Shown one piece after another: positions 1 to 7,104 of a stretch of DNA of 9,346 nucleotides. The stretch is from CAYVXT01 sp964455485 (GTDB lineage Bacteria; Patescibacteriota; Minisyncoccia; Phycocordibacterales; WO2-35-19). The number at the start of each line of letters is the position of its first letter. Position 1 is the stretch's first letter. The stretch lies in contig CAYVXT010000078.1 of assembly GCA_964455485.1 (NCBI GenBank), positions 1 through 9,346 on the forward strand, given 5' to 3'. Position numbers and translations under genes: made by a program. Under the pieces are notes generated by a model that saw only the letters and a list, made by a program, of their open reading frames with translations, searched no databases and was not told where the DNA came from.

Positions 1-141
1 GACCTTATCAAGCTCGGCTGCCACATCAATGTCCTTCTTCAATTCCAGGGTCTCAGCCAATTTCTCCAATATCTCAAGACTATCGGCTTGTGGCTTACGG
101 AGACTTAACCTATTTTTGATAGCTAGGGTTTTTTGATTCAT
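1..141 (-). CDS. res: Type III restriction Res subunit (DEAD/DEAH helicase-nuclease), N-terminal fragment
   Basis: Only the first 47 codons are present; the frame runs open off the left edge. The product starts MNQKTLAIKNRLSLRKPQ and continues with a charged helix (ADSLEILEKLAE). The 'NRLSLRKPQ..SLEIL' pattern resembles the N terminus of type III Res-like DEAD/DEAH helicases, where the Q lies ahead of the Walker A motif. No helicase or nuclease motif falls inside the window, so the call rests on this short match and on position: it follows the mod methyltransferase stop by 4 nt, the usual mod-res order. In type III systems Res is the ATP-dependent translocase and endonuclease that needs Mod for target recognition. 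The only SD-like sequence is a weak GAAGAA inside the end of mod, suggesting translational coupling. A different helicase is possible. Confidence 0.7.
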   Translation of the reverse strand, partial: MNQKTLAIKNRLSLRKPQADSLEILEKLAETLELKKDIDVAAELDKV

Positions 142-145
142 AGAT

Positions 146-1909
146 TTATTCTTCGTTAGATTCTAGAGCTTCAGCTTCCGTAGCCTTTATAATATTCAGA
201 TCATAATTTTCTTTAGCGAATTCACACTTACCAAGAATCATCTGAGGAATCTTCTTGATAGTAATATTCCCGAATTTATTCTCACATTCGGTAGCAAAAG
301 CTTTGGCGCAAATAAGTAGGCTTTCACCCTCTTTCATCTCATCGTGAATTTTTTCAAGCTGTTCAACGGTGATAAAGCTTGTGGTTACAAAAATGTAGTC
401 GGTTTCAGTAGACTTACCCTGTTTCCAATACAAAGCCTCATCAGGATAGTATCTAAAGCCTTCATGCTTACACATTGCAGCTGCAAGCATGTTGGCATTG
501 TATTTCTCATCTATCACAAAGTTCCCGAAGGTATCTTTTCGAAGAAGTGATGGGGCGAGATTATAGAACTTAAATCCACCACCGCCTTTCCACTCCATTT
601 TCTTACTGATACCATTCTGGTCTGAGCCATCTATTACGGCGGATAGGCGAGCTTTACTGTGCGTATCTGCCTGATCACCCATTTCAATACCGATATATTT
701 TCTCCCCATTTTTTGAGCTACAGCAGCCGTAGTCCCAGAACCAAGAAATGAATCCAGGACCCAATCACCAGGATTGGTCGTCATTTCAAATATTCTACTA
801 ATTAACGCTTCTGGCTTTTTACCATTAGGAAACGACACGTCGCCCTCTTTTGTTAAATTCTTTGTTTCACTTGCGAAATTCCAGTACGTTCCTTGCATCT
901 CTTTCTTATATAGTTCACCATCACGCTCTTCCGAAACATCACCAAGCCATGCCAAGAGTCTAAACTGATCGCCTTTATAAAACTGCTCGTATATTTGTCC
1001 TTTATTTTTTCCTGTTTTAGGAACGTATTTTATTGAATAAAATTCCTCATGCACACCTAGTTCCGCAACTTTTTGCATAACACGTGGACGAATTGAACTT
1101 TGCGGCATTGCAGTTTGAAAAATCTTTTTGGCATATTTTCGATAGACCTCACTCTCTGACAATTTTTCCTCTTTTATTATTTGATTTACAGATTTAATGA
1201 TCGCATTCTTTCTGGTAAAAATTTTAATTTCATTACCGTCGCCGTCGGCTGCTGAGCCAATATACTCCTCATCACCGTCATATTTTAATACACTGGTGTA
1301 TTTCCAACTTTTATCTTCTTCCTTGTAATTTTTAACAAGCTCTACTACAGGAATGTAATCGTAGACGTTCTCAAAAGAATCGAGTTCTGAATAGTCTTTT
1401 GCATACAAATGAACATACTCAATATTCTTTTTTAATTTCTTATCCTCACCGCCACCCGATGCACCTGCAATATTTTTCATATTTACAGAAACGGTATTAA
1501 TAAAATTACTTCTACCAAATATTTCATCCAGGAGAACTCTTAAATATGCTTGTTCTTCGTCATCAATTTGAACAAAGATAGCTCCATCATTTCTTAAAAG
1601 CTTTCTCAGTAATTCTAAACGTGGTCGCATCAAACTAAGCCACGTTGAGTGTTCTAAATTATCATCATAATGTTCAAAAGCATTTCCAGTATTGTATGGA
1701 GGATCAATATAGATACATTTTATTTTTCCGGTAAAGTCCTGCTCAAGAGCTTTAAGCGCAAGAAGGTTGTCACCATGTATGAGCATGTTCTCGGCTTTCG
1801 GATCTCCGTACGACTTACTCGGGTCCTCAATCAAAATTCTCGGCTCGAGCTTTAGTTCCTCGTCCTTTCCGATCCATGTTAATTCTAATTTTTGTTTTTT
1901 ATTGCTCAT
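146..1909 (-). CDS. mod: Type III-like site-specific adenine DNA methyltransferase (Mod)
   Basis: A 587-residue N6-adenine DNA methyltransferase of the beta class. The catalytic motif IV DPPYNTG (D69-Y72) comes first and the SAM-binding motif I (DSFLGSGTT, residues 386-394) lies late, as in type III Mod subunits. Between them, residues about 140-340 form the expected target recognition region, rich in K, Y and E. Length is typical of Mod. 'IHGDNLLALKAL' (44-55) and 'WNFASETKNLTKEG' (343-356) are also usual for the family. It would recognise a short asymmetric site, protect host DNA, and guide Res. The start at 1909 lies 2 nt after the rhuM stop, with GGAAGG in the end of rhuM as a plausible SD. 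The central recognition region is visibly more AT-rich than the flanking catalytic parts (see findings). The recognition site cannot be read from sequence. Confidence 0.93.
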   Translation of the reverse strand: MSNKKQKLELTWIGKDEELKLEPRILIEDPSKSYGDPKAENMLIHGDNLLALKALEQDFTGKIKCIYIDPPYNTGNAFEHYDDNLEHSTWLSLMRPRLELLRKLLRNDGAIFVQIDDEEQAYLRVLLDEIFGRSNFINTVSVNMKNIAGASGGGEDKKLKKNIEYVHLYAKDYSELDSFENVYDYIPVVELVKNYKEEDKSWKYTSVLKYDGDEEYIGSAADGDGNEIKIFTRKNAIIKSVNQIIKEEKLSESEVYRKYAKKIFQTAMPQSSIRPRVMQKVAELGVHEEFYSIKYVPKTGKNKGQIYEQFYKGDQFRLLAWLGDVSEERDGELYKKEMQGTYWNFASETKNLTKEGDVSFPNGKKPEALISRIFEMTTNPGDWVLDSFLGSGTTAAVAQKMGRKYIGIEMGDQADTHSKARLSAVIDGSDQNGISKKMEWKGGGGFKFYNLAPSLLRKDTFGNFVIDEKYNANMLAAAMCKHEGFRYYPDEALYWKQGKSTETDYIFVTTSFITVEQLEKIHDEMKEGESLLICAKAFATECENKFGNITIKKIPQMILGKCEFAKENYDLNIIKATEAEALESNEE

Positions 1910-1911
1910 GG

Positions 1912-2952
1912 TTATTTTTTGCCTTCCTTACCCTTCTTTCCACCATCAAGATATTTCTTCGTCTGCTTATCAAAGTCTGATATGAATTCCTTATCCTGGA
2001 TAACTCGATATTTGTCGTATTCTTTTTCTGCAAGCTCTTTCGCAACATCATGAGATACTTTACCTGGATTATCGAGAATCTCATACTCGTTGAATCGGAG
2101 AAAGGCATCAAGCTTCTCGGCCCAGTCACTCATATTCATAGCTCTTTGTTTCTTTGCTTGGTTCTCAGCATAATCGAGGTACATTGAAACAATTCGATTC
2201 AATTCCGTTATTTCTTTTTGTTCTAGGTAATTCTTTGCAACCGAAACATCTGTCTTCAATATCTTTCTCTTTGGACCATTCTTCCAAGTTGAAAGGCCCA
2301 TCTTCGGCTTTTCACTATCAGCACGTTCTGCAATAAGTTCCGCAGCAGTGTGGCCGGTAATAGCCCAATGTAATTTATTCTGGACCGTCTTGAAAAACTT
2401 TTGGGTAGTTTCGGAGTCTTTATCGTAGTCGGCACTTGCTTCCGCATAGAGATCTGTAATCTTCTGATAGAAACGGCGCTCGCTGGCCCGAATCTCCCGA
2501 ATCTTCTCAAGCAATTCATCAAAGTAGTCTTTGCCGAAATGTATTCCATTTTTTAATCGCTCATCGTCTATCGCAAATCCCTTCATGATGTAATTGCGGA
2601 GCGTCTGCGTTGCCCATACTCTAAACTTAGTAGCCTTCTCGGAGTTCACTCTATAGCCCACAGAAATGATAGCGTCAAGGTTATAGAACTGGGTTTCGTA
2701 GGTTTTTCCGTCGGCGGCAGTATGTGCAAATTTTGCACATACTGAATCCTCCTTTAATTCACCGGTTTCGAAGATATTTGTTAAATGCTTTGTAATAACA
2801 GATCTGTCAACACCGAACAATTCAGCCATTCTTTTCTGGGTAAGCCAGACTGTTTCGTCCTGGAACAGGACATCAACGCGAACATTCCCTTCTGGCGTGG
2901 TGTACAGAAGGAAGTCGGATTCTTGTGGGATTATGTTTTTTGATTCGCTCAT
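1912..2952 (-). CDS. rhuM: RhuM family protein
   Basis: A 346-residue member of the 'virulence RhuM' family. The N-terminal part (about 24-66) has a helix-turn-helix look, WLTQKRMAELFGVDRSVITK, followed by NIFETGEL. The conserved core runs through SVCAKFAHTAADGKTY (70-85) and NLDAIISVGYRVNS (91-104) to FRVWATQTLRNYI (110-122). The C-terminal half is helical, with an 'LHWAITGHTAAELIAERAD' stretch (194-212) and a lysine-rich tail. RhuM was named from a Salmonella pathogenicity island, but homologues often lie beside restriction-modification genes; the biochemical role is not settled as far as I know. Here it sits between the SNF2 helicase (14-nt gap) and mod (2-nt gap), so it is part of the operon. 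No well-spaced SD precedes ATG 2952; a GGAAGG lies in the end of the helicase gene but too far upstream. A 27-bp palindrome lies inside the coding sequence. Confidence 0.93.
   Translation of the reverse strand: MSESKNIIPQESDFLLYTTPEGNVRVDVLFQDETVWLTQKRMAELFGVDRSVITKHLTNIFETGELKEDSVCAKFAHTAADGKTYETQFYNLDAIISVGYRVNSEKATKFRVWATQTLRNYIMKGFAIDDERLKNGIHFGKDYFDELLEKIREIRASERRFYQKITDLYAEASADYDKDSETTQKFFKTVQNKLHWAITGHTAAELIAERADSEKPKMGLSTWKNGPKRKILKTDVSVAKNYLEQKEITELNRIVSMYLDYAENQAKKQRAMNMSDWAEKLDAFLRFNEYEILDNPGKVSHDVAKELAEKEYDKYRVIQDKEFISDFDKQTKKYLDGGKKGKEGKK
2718..2744. repeat. 27-bp near-perfect palindrome inside rhuM
   Basis: The arms are cagtatgtgcaaa (2718-2730) and tttgcacatactg (2732-2744), 13 bp each, perfectly complementary around a single central t at 2731. 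On the coding strand it spells the conserved RhuM segment SVCAKFAHTA. It is too close-centred to form a normal hairpin terminator and looks like a dyad binding site, though it may partly result from the codons for a conserved peptide. Confidence 0.9.
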
Positions 2953-2966
2953 ATATTTTGGTTAAT

Positions 2967-5909
2967 TTAGACTACCTTCCATCTAATAATAAATAATTGC
3001 TCAAGGTTGGACCGCTGCTTCAATTGAGCTTCTACGCGACTGATGAGCTTGTCCTTCTTTCCATCAACCTCGTCTTGAGCTTCGTACAGCTTCTTGCGCA
3101 TCTCGTTTCGCTTCTTCTCCATGTCTTTGATGCCGCGCTGGATCTTAAGCTTTTCATCGAGGTTCACAATCTTCTTAGCATTGGTCTTTGAAATTTTTAT
3201 ATCAACGTCGAGCTTCTTGAGATCAAGCTCGAGTGCTTTTTTCATATCATCAGCCCATTTGTCGAGCTTGTCTACCTCATCATCAAAAAAGGAACTGTTG
3301 CGCTCAGCGATACGGGTAGAGATTTCGCTAAACGAATCGGTTTCTAGCTCATCGAGCTTTCTCACCTGTTCAGGAGTAATTGTTGCTGGATTTACTGACT
3401 GTGCAGAAACCGAGAACATTTTCTTTACTATTTCAGAATCAATTGTTTCTCCATTGTCATCAATAGCAGTTGCCACGACTGAGTCTTCTTCCTCAAAAGC
3501 TTCAACCTTAAAATTAGATATCTTAAGCACACCGCTCTTTCCTACAAGAGGTCCGAGTACGGAGACAATCGTTGGGTTTTTAGTGTAGTCAAATACTACC
3601 TCTGCTTCAGTAAGGGATTTAGTCTTAACTTCACCAAGAATTTTCTGAGCAAGGGGGTGAGCAGGACGGTAGACATGAGCATCTTCGATATTCTTTCCAA
3701 TCTTATACGGACCAGGATCTATGGCTTCACTTGAGAATGGATTTTTCTTGAGAACAAAAGAATACTCATGTTCTGCAAAGTCGGCATTATCACCGAGGTA
3801 GAAACGAGTCGTATCCCACAGCCATCGGGCATAGGTGTCTAGAAATGATTCGCTTTCTCGCAAATTCACTTTCAGCTTCTCATGAACTTCCGAATCAAAG
3901 TTTTCAAGGAGCTTCTGTCGCGTATCCTTTAAGCTACCTTGAATACTTTCGTCCATATCCTTCTGCAACGCATCGAAGGCATTATTAATCTCGTCTGTTG
4001 TTCGACAGGTCTGATAGATTGCCGCAATACGCTTCTCAAAATCGACACCGGACTCGATACTTCCAAGTACTTCATCGCTCGCACCAAAAACTCCCTTGAA
4101 GAGATTAAACTTCTGATCGAGAAGCTGGTAAACACGCTCATCGGCCGCATTCTTACGGTTCACAAAGTTAATAACCACAACATCGTGCTTCTGGCCGTAA
4201 CGATGGCATCGGCCGATGCGCTGTTCAATTCTTTGCGGATTCCATGGCAGATCATAGTTGACGAGTAAAGAGCAGAACTGGAGGTTTACACCTTCTGCAG
4301 CTGCTTCCGTTGCGATCATGATCTCAGCCTCGTTTTTGAAATACTCAACAAGTGCCGCACGCATATCAGCGCTTTTCGACCCTGAGATCTTATCAGTATC
4401 CTTGTTTGCCTTTATCCAGTCAGTATAGATCTGCTTAGACTTGTCGTCGTTGTTCGATCCATTGAAGAGTACAATTTTATCTTTATGACCACTCTCGGAA
4501 AGGAGCTGCACCAAATAATTTTGAGTTATCGTCGATTCAGTGAAAATTATAGCCTTTTGCTTTGCACCGAGCTTATTCGTCATTTCAAAGCCCTTTTTGA
4601 TAGCGGTGATTAACGCATCTCCTTTTGAGTTGCTCCAGATATTTTTGGCGATGTCGCGGAAACGTTCGAGATCCTTTTTTTCCTCCTTCATGAGCTCAAT
4701 GTCTTTGTCTGTATACTCCACCTTCTTTAGTTCTGATTTTTCTTCCTCGTCTTCCTCATCATCAACCCACTCATCCGACATCTCATCGAGAGTTTCAAAG
4801 TTTTGATCAAGTCCAACGATGGCAGTATCTTCAGCAGCTTTTTGGCTTTCAGCTCTTTCAATAAGCCCTGTGATTTTAGCTACCAACCCGTCGAGAGTGC
4901 TGGCGATAGCGAAGGTTGATGACGCAAGCAACTTACGCAAGATAAGAGTAATGAGTTGTCTTTGGCTATTCGGCAAAGCGAAGAGTATTGGGCGCTGCAA
5001 ATAATCAGACATCCCGTAATAAAGGCTATTTTCTTCATCGGTAGGTGTATAGTCCTGGGTGAGTGGAATTCGTTTTGTGTATTTAATGTATTCGAGGACC
5101 TGCTTGCGAAGTGTTCGGATGCAGACCCGCTTGAGTCTATCGCGCAAATCGGTGAACATTTCTTGTTTAGGCTCGGCCAATCCCGCTTCGCTCTCATGCT
5201 GGTTCTGTTCGCGTGATACTCTACTGTAATTATCTTTAAAGCTTCTTAGATCACCAAACACATGGTCATCAATAATGCTGACGAGGCCATACAGCTCGAG
5301 GAGCGAATTCTGAAGAGGTGTAGCAGTAAGTAAAATCTTTGGAACATCAGCTAAGGCGTTTTTAATCTCTCGGGCAATTTTATTGCTTGTTTTATATACA
5401 TTACGCAGGCGGTGTGCTTCGTCTATGACTACGAGGTCCCATGGAATCTTCTTTACATACGGAGCTTTCGATCGAGCAAAGTTATAAGAACAAATAACTA
5501 TCTGATCCTCCTGCTCGAGAGGATTAAGGTTACCATCTTTGATATGCTGATTAAACGATTTCGTTTCTAAAATCATCGATGGAAGGAAGAATTTTTCTTG
5601 AAGCTCCGAGCTCCACTGCTTTCTCAAACTCGATGGCACAATTAAAAGTATTTTTCTTTTTCTTTCAGCCCACTTTTGGGAAAGGACCAGCCCAGCTTCA
5701 ATAGTCTTACCAAGTCCAACTTCATCAGCCAAGATTGCACCTTTTGACAACGGAGATCTGAAAGCGAAGAGCGCTGCTTCGATCTGGTGAGGGTTGAGAT
5801 CCACTTGAGCATTGGACAAGGTCGACGAAAGTTTTTCCAAGCTGTCAGAGGGACATCGCTTGGTAAGCTCGTAGGCAAAGTATTTAGCATGATAGTCAGT
5901 GAGTTTCAT
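2967..5909 (-). CDS. SNF2/RapA-family DEAD/DEAH-box helicase
   Basis: A 980-residue superfamily 2 ATPase of the SNF2/RapA type. Motifs in order: NPHQIEA (39-45), Walker A DEVGLGKT (62-69), motif Ia VPSSLRKQW (91-99), Walker B DEAH (163-166), motif III TAT (195-197), then the second RecA lobe with IIFTEST (454-460), ATEAAAEGVNLQ (533-544), NYDLPWNPQR (551-560) and motif VI QRIGRCHRYGQ (563-573) with the arginine fingers. A very acidic insert (about 378-393) separates the lobes. The C terminus, from about 870, is a long charged coiled coil. No nuclease motif is apparent. Such proteins translocate on duplex DNA or remodel protein-DNA complexes; SNF2 helicases also occur in other defence systems such as class 1 DISARM (DrmD), but no drmA/B/C partner is visible here. 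The start lies 8 nt after the AbiEi stop; no strong SD is seen. Confidence 0.95.
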   Translation of the reverse strand: MKLTDYHAKYFAYELTKRCPSDSLEKLSSTLSNAQVDLNPHQIEAALFAFRSPLSKGAILADEVGLGKTIEAGLVLSQKWAERKRKILLIVPSSLRKQWSSELQEKFFLPSMILETKSFNQHIKDGNLNPLEQEDQIVICSYNFARSKAPYVKKIPWDLVVIDEAHRLRNVYKTSNKIAREIKNALADVPKILLTATPLQNSLLELYGLVSIIDDHVFGDLRSFKDNYSRVSREQNQHESEAGLAEPKQEMFTDLRDRLKRVCIRTLRKQVLEYIKYTKRIPLTQDYTPTDEENSLYYGMSDYLQRPILFALPNSQRQLITLILRKLLASSTFAIASTLDGLVAKITGLIERAESQKAAEDTAIVGLDQNFETLDEMSDEWVDDEEDEEEKSELKKVEYTDKDIELMKEEKKDLERFRDIAKNIWSNSKGDALITAIKKGFEMTNKLGAKQKAIIFTESTITQNYLVQLLSESGHKDKIVLFNGSNNDDKSKQIYTDWIKANKDTDKISGSKSADMRAALVEYFKNEAEIMIATEAAAEGVNLQFCSLLVNYDLPWNPQRIEQRIGRCHRYGQKHDVVVINFVNRKNAADERVYQLLDQKFNLFKGVFGASDEVLGSIESGVDFEKRIAAIYQTCRTTDEINNAFDALQKDMDESIQGSLKDTRQKLLENFDSEVHEKLKVNLRESESFLDTYARWLWDTTRFYLGDNADFAEHEYSFVLKKNPFSSEAIDPGPYKIGKNIEDAHVYRPAHPLAQKILGEVKTKSLTEAEVVFDYTKNPTIVSVLGPLVGKSGVLKISNFKVEAFEEEDSVVATAIDDNGETIDSEIVKKMFSVSAQSVNPATITPEQVRKLDELETDSFSEISTRIAERNSSFFDDEVDKLDKWADDMKKALELDLKKLDVDIKISKTNAKKIVNLDEKLKIQRGIKDMEKKRNEMRKKLYEAQDEVDGKKDKLISRVEAQLKQRSNLEQLFIIRWKVV

Positions 5910-5917
5910 ATTTTTAG

Positions 5918-6517
5918 TTAGTCAGTATTCTTGAAATATTCATAATACTTTTTCACTCTCGCCTCCATTTCTTTATTCTCGTAAATTGGAAGGATCTCGA
6001 AGACCTTTTCCCAATCCAAAGCGGACAAGTTATCAAAGTGATAATCCTTATTGAGATACACAACATCTAAGAATGCGCGTTCTGGAATCGCAATCGAATA
6101 CGTTCCTTTATTTTCAATTCCTTGCGAACTTCCGGCGTTTGTGAGAATTGCATCGCTGATCTTTCGATATGAGTAAATTTGGTTCTCGATATTCAACTCT
6201 CGTGTAAGATACGAAGCTAGAAATATTGGTCCATGATTTTTAAATATCACGCCAGCCCTTGCGAGAACAGTTTCAAAACTAATGTATGACGGCGTGTGGA
6301 TTCGATTACTCAATTCGAATTTGTCATATTTTTTATCTTTAGCATAAATACCGCGACGAAGAGGGTGGAGCTGTCCTCTCTTAACGTAATAGCTTATTTT
6401 TCTTCGTAGCAAAGGAGCGGTGCTGTTGGCACCAGCGATCATACTCACCTCTTTGAAAGTGAAGAGTGTCTGTTTCGCTCTAAGGAGGCTATCCATTAAG
6501 TCTATTTTTTGTTCCAT
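5918..6517 (-). CDS. AbiEi-type antitoxin / winged-helix transcriptional regulator
   Basis: A 199-residue protein resembling AbiEi antitoxins of type IV toxin-antitoxin systems. The N terminus (about 15-60) is a winged helix: FTFKEVSMIAG, then LLRRKISYYVKRGQLHPLRRGIYA, the typical 'helix - basic wing - GIYA' pattern. It is followed by the AbiEi segment with SYISFETVLARAGVIF (77-92) and a 'PERAFLDVVYL' stretch (144-154). AbiEi proteins bind inverted repeats in their own promoter and repress it. The expected partner, the AbiEii nucleotidyltransferase toxin, is absent: the next gene, 8 nt on, is the SNF2 helicase. It is the first gene of the operon, so I infer that it autoregulates the defence genes. 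ATG 6517 has no clear SD; ATG 6496 (codon 8) is an alternative start. Classification is from pattern recognition. Confidence 0.82.
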   Translation of the reverse strand: MEQKIDLMDSLLRAKQTLFTFKEVSMIAGANSTAPLLRRKISYYVKRGQLHPLRRGIYAKDKKYDKFELSNRIHTPSYISFETVLARAGVIFKNHGPIFLASYLTRELNIENQIYSYRKISDAILTNAGSSQGIENKGTYSIAIPERAFLDVVYLNKDYHFDNLSALDWEKVFEILPIYENKEMEARVKKYYEYFKNTD

Positions 6518-6540
6518 AAAAGGTTACGCAAAATGTAATC

Positions 6541-6565
6541 TATAGTTTATATTCTATACCCTATA
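6541..6565. repeat. Four TATA units at exact 7-bp spacing
   Basis: TATA occurs at 6541, 6548, 6555 and 6562, each start 7 bp after the previous one, spanning the candidate -10 box and start point of the operon promoter. It may be a chance feature of AT-rich DNA or a repeated contact site for a regulator such as the AbiEi-like protein. Confidence 0.6.
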
Positions 6566-6579
6566 AAAATAAAGCACAA
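6551..6579 (-). promoter_or_regulatory. Candidate sigma70-type promoter of the defence operon
   Basis: On the minus strand TTGTGC (6574-6579, 3/6 to the -35 consensus) and TAGAAT (6551-6556, 5/6 to the -10) are separated by 17 bp. Transcription would start near 6543, giving a leader of about 26 nt before the AbiEi ATG. It is the best-spaced pair I found upstream of the operon; the -35 match is weak, as expected for a regulated promoter. Confidence 0.45.
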
Positions 6580-6586
6580 GGCCTTG
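6577..6586. promoter_or_regulatory. 10-bp palindrome overlapping the -35 region
   Basis: CAAGGCCTTG is a perfect 10-bp dyad overlapping the candidate -35 hexamer of the defence operon. It is a possible operator half or full site; no second copy was seen in the promoter region. Confidence 0.3.
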
Positions 6587-6665
6587 GTATTCTATGGGCT
6601 ACTGGATATAAGCAAAGAACGATGACCTGTATGGGTAATTGGTAGAATTCACTACTTTTTGAAAG

Positions 6666-6709
6666 AAAACAGTGAAAAATACCTTAAAATAGCTCTTTTT
6701 CACTGTTTT
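6666..6709 (-). terminator. Long perfect inverted repeat, probable terminator
   Basis: The 14-bp arms aaaacagtgaaaaa (6666-6679) and tttttcactgtttt (6696-6709) are perfectly complementary around a 16-nt loop. Each strand ends the stem in TTTT, so it could act in both directions. It lies 44 nt beyond the stop of the small minus-strand ORF at 6754-7041 and upstream of the defence promoter, so its clearest job is to stop read-through into the defence operon. The stem has few GC pairs, making it weaker than a typical intrinsic terminator. Confidence 0.55.
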
Positions 6710-6753
6710 GGTATTAATCTGAACTGAAGGTTACTTCTAAAGCATCTTCCAGT

Positions 6754-7041
6754 TCACTTTTTACCCTTAGTCAGCTTCTTCTTGCATACAACACAAATTC
6801 CATCAGATACCTCTTTCACGAAGCCCTCAACAACCACTTCTTTGATCCTTGTCTGCGTTTGGATACCAACACCATGCTTTTTAAATACCCCCATGGGTGA
6901 GAGCCTGGTCATATCGATAAGTATTTGTTGTATATCACTCATTCCCTGATCGTTGATCGAACGGAACAAGAAGTCAATGTAAGTAAACCTACCCACTTTG
7001 TTTACATTGACGGACAAGATGTAAACAAACTCACCGATCAT
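6754..7041 (-). CDS. Small hypothetical protein, CxxC near C terminus
   Basis: A 95-residue ORF that I do not recognise. The C-terminal two thirds look protein-like: MSDIQQILIDMTRLSPMG (34-51), then a valine-rich strand segment, and a basic tail with one CVVC motif (83-86) followed by KKKLTKGKK. The single CxxC pair could be half of a metal site or chance. The start is uncertain. ATG 7041 has AAGGGG touching it with no spacer, and the first 20 codons contain a perfect 11-bp inverted repeat that looks regulatory. The internal ATG at 6942 would give a 62-residue protein and leave the repeat in the intergenic DNA; it too lacks a well-spaced SD. It is divergent from the TPR gene and followed by an inverted-repeat terminator, which favours a real transcribed unit. 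Confidence 0.45.
   Translation of the reverse strand: MIGEFVYILSVNVNKVGRFTYIDFLFRSINDQGMSDIQQILIDMTRLSPMGVFKKHGVGIQTQTRIKEVVVEGFVKEVSDGICVVCKKKLTKGKK
6997..7029. promoter_or_regulatory. Perfect 11-bp inverted repeat, operator-like
   Basis: The arms tttgtttacat (6997-7007) and atgtaaacaaa (7019-7029) are perfectly complementary around an 11-bp spacer, so the arms are 22 bp centre to centre, about two helical turns. That suits a dimeric DNA-binding protein. A degenerate third copy (atgtaagtaaac, 6977-6988) lies just beside it. The site is about 76 bp upstream of the plus-strand TPR gene and within the 5' part of the minus-strand ORF. Confidence 0.5.
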
Positions 7042-7091
7042 CCCCTTTTTTACTAATATTCGTACCCCTTACTTTAGTTCTCGTTCTCAAG

Positions 7092-7097
7092 TAAAAT
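7092..7097 (+). promoter_or_regulatory. Candidate -10 box for a leaderless TPR gene
   Basis: TAAAAT (5/6 to consensus) ends 7 nt before the ATG at 7105, which would place the transcription start at or next to the start codon. No SD is present there. No good -35 hexamer is visible at 16-18 bp. Confidence 0.35.
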
Positions 7098-7104
7098 TCA
7101 GCAT

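Noticed and set aside
146..1909. Phase-variable simple repeats in mod
   Set aside because: No tandem tetra- or pentanucleotide tract or long homopolymer was found in the gene or its start region.
3094..3588. Plus-strand serine-rich frame of 164 codons inside the helicase gene
   Set aside because: It is a shadow of the helicase coiled-coil codons; the low-complexity S/L/F composition is typical of the reverse of E/K-rich coding DNA.
1..6517. Class 1 DISARM system
   Set aside because: SNF2 helicase plus adenine methylase recalls DrmD/DrmMI, but drmA, drmB and drmC are absent in the window and the methylase followed by Res points to type III RM.
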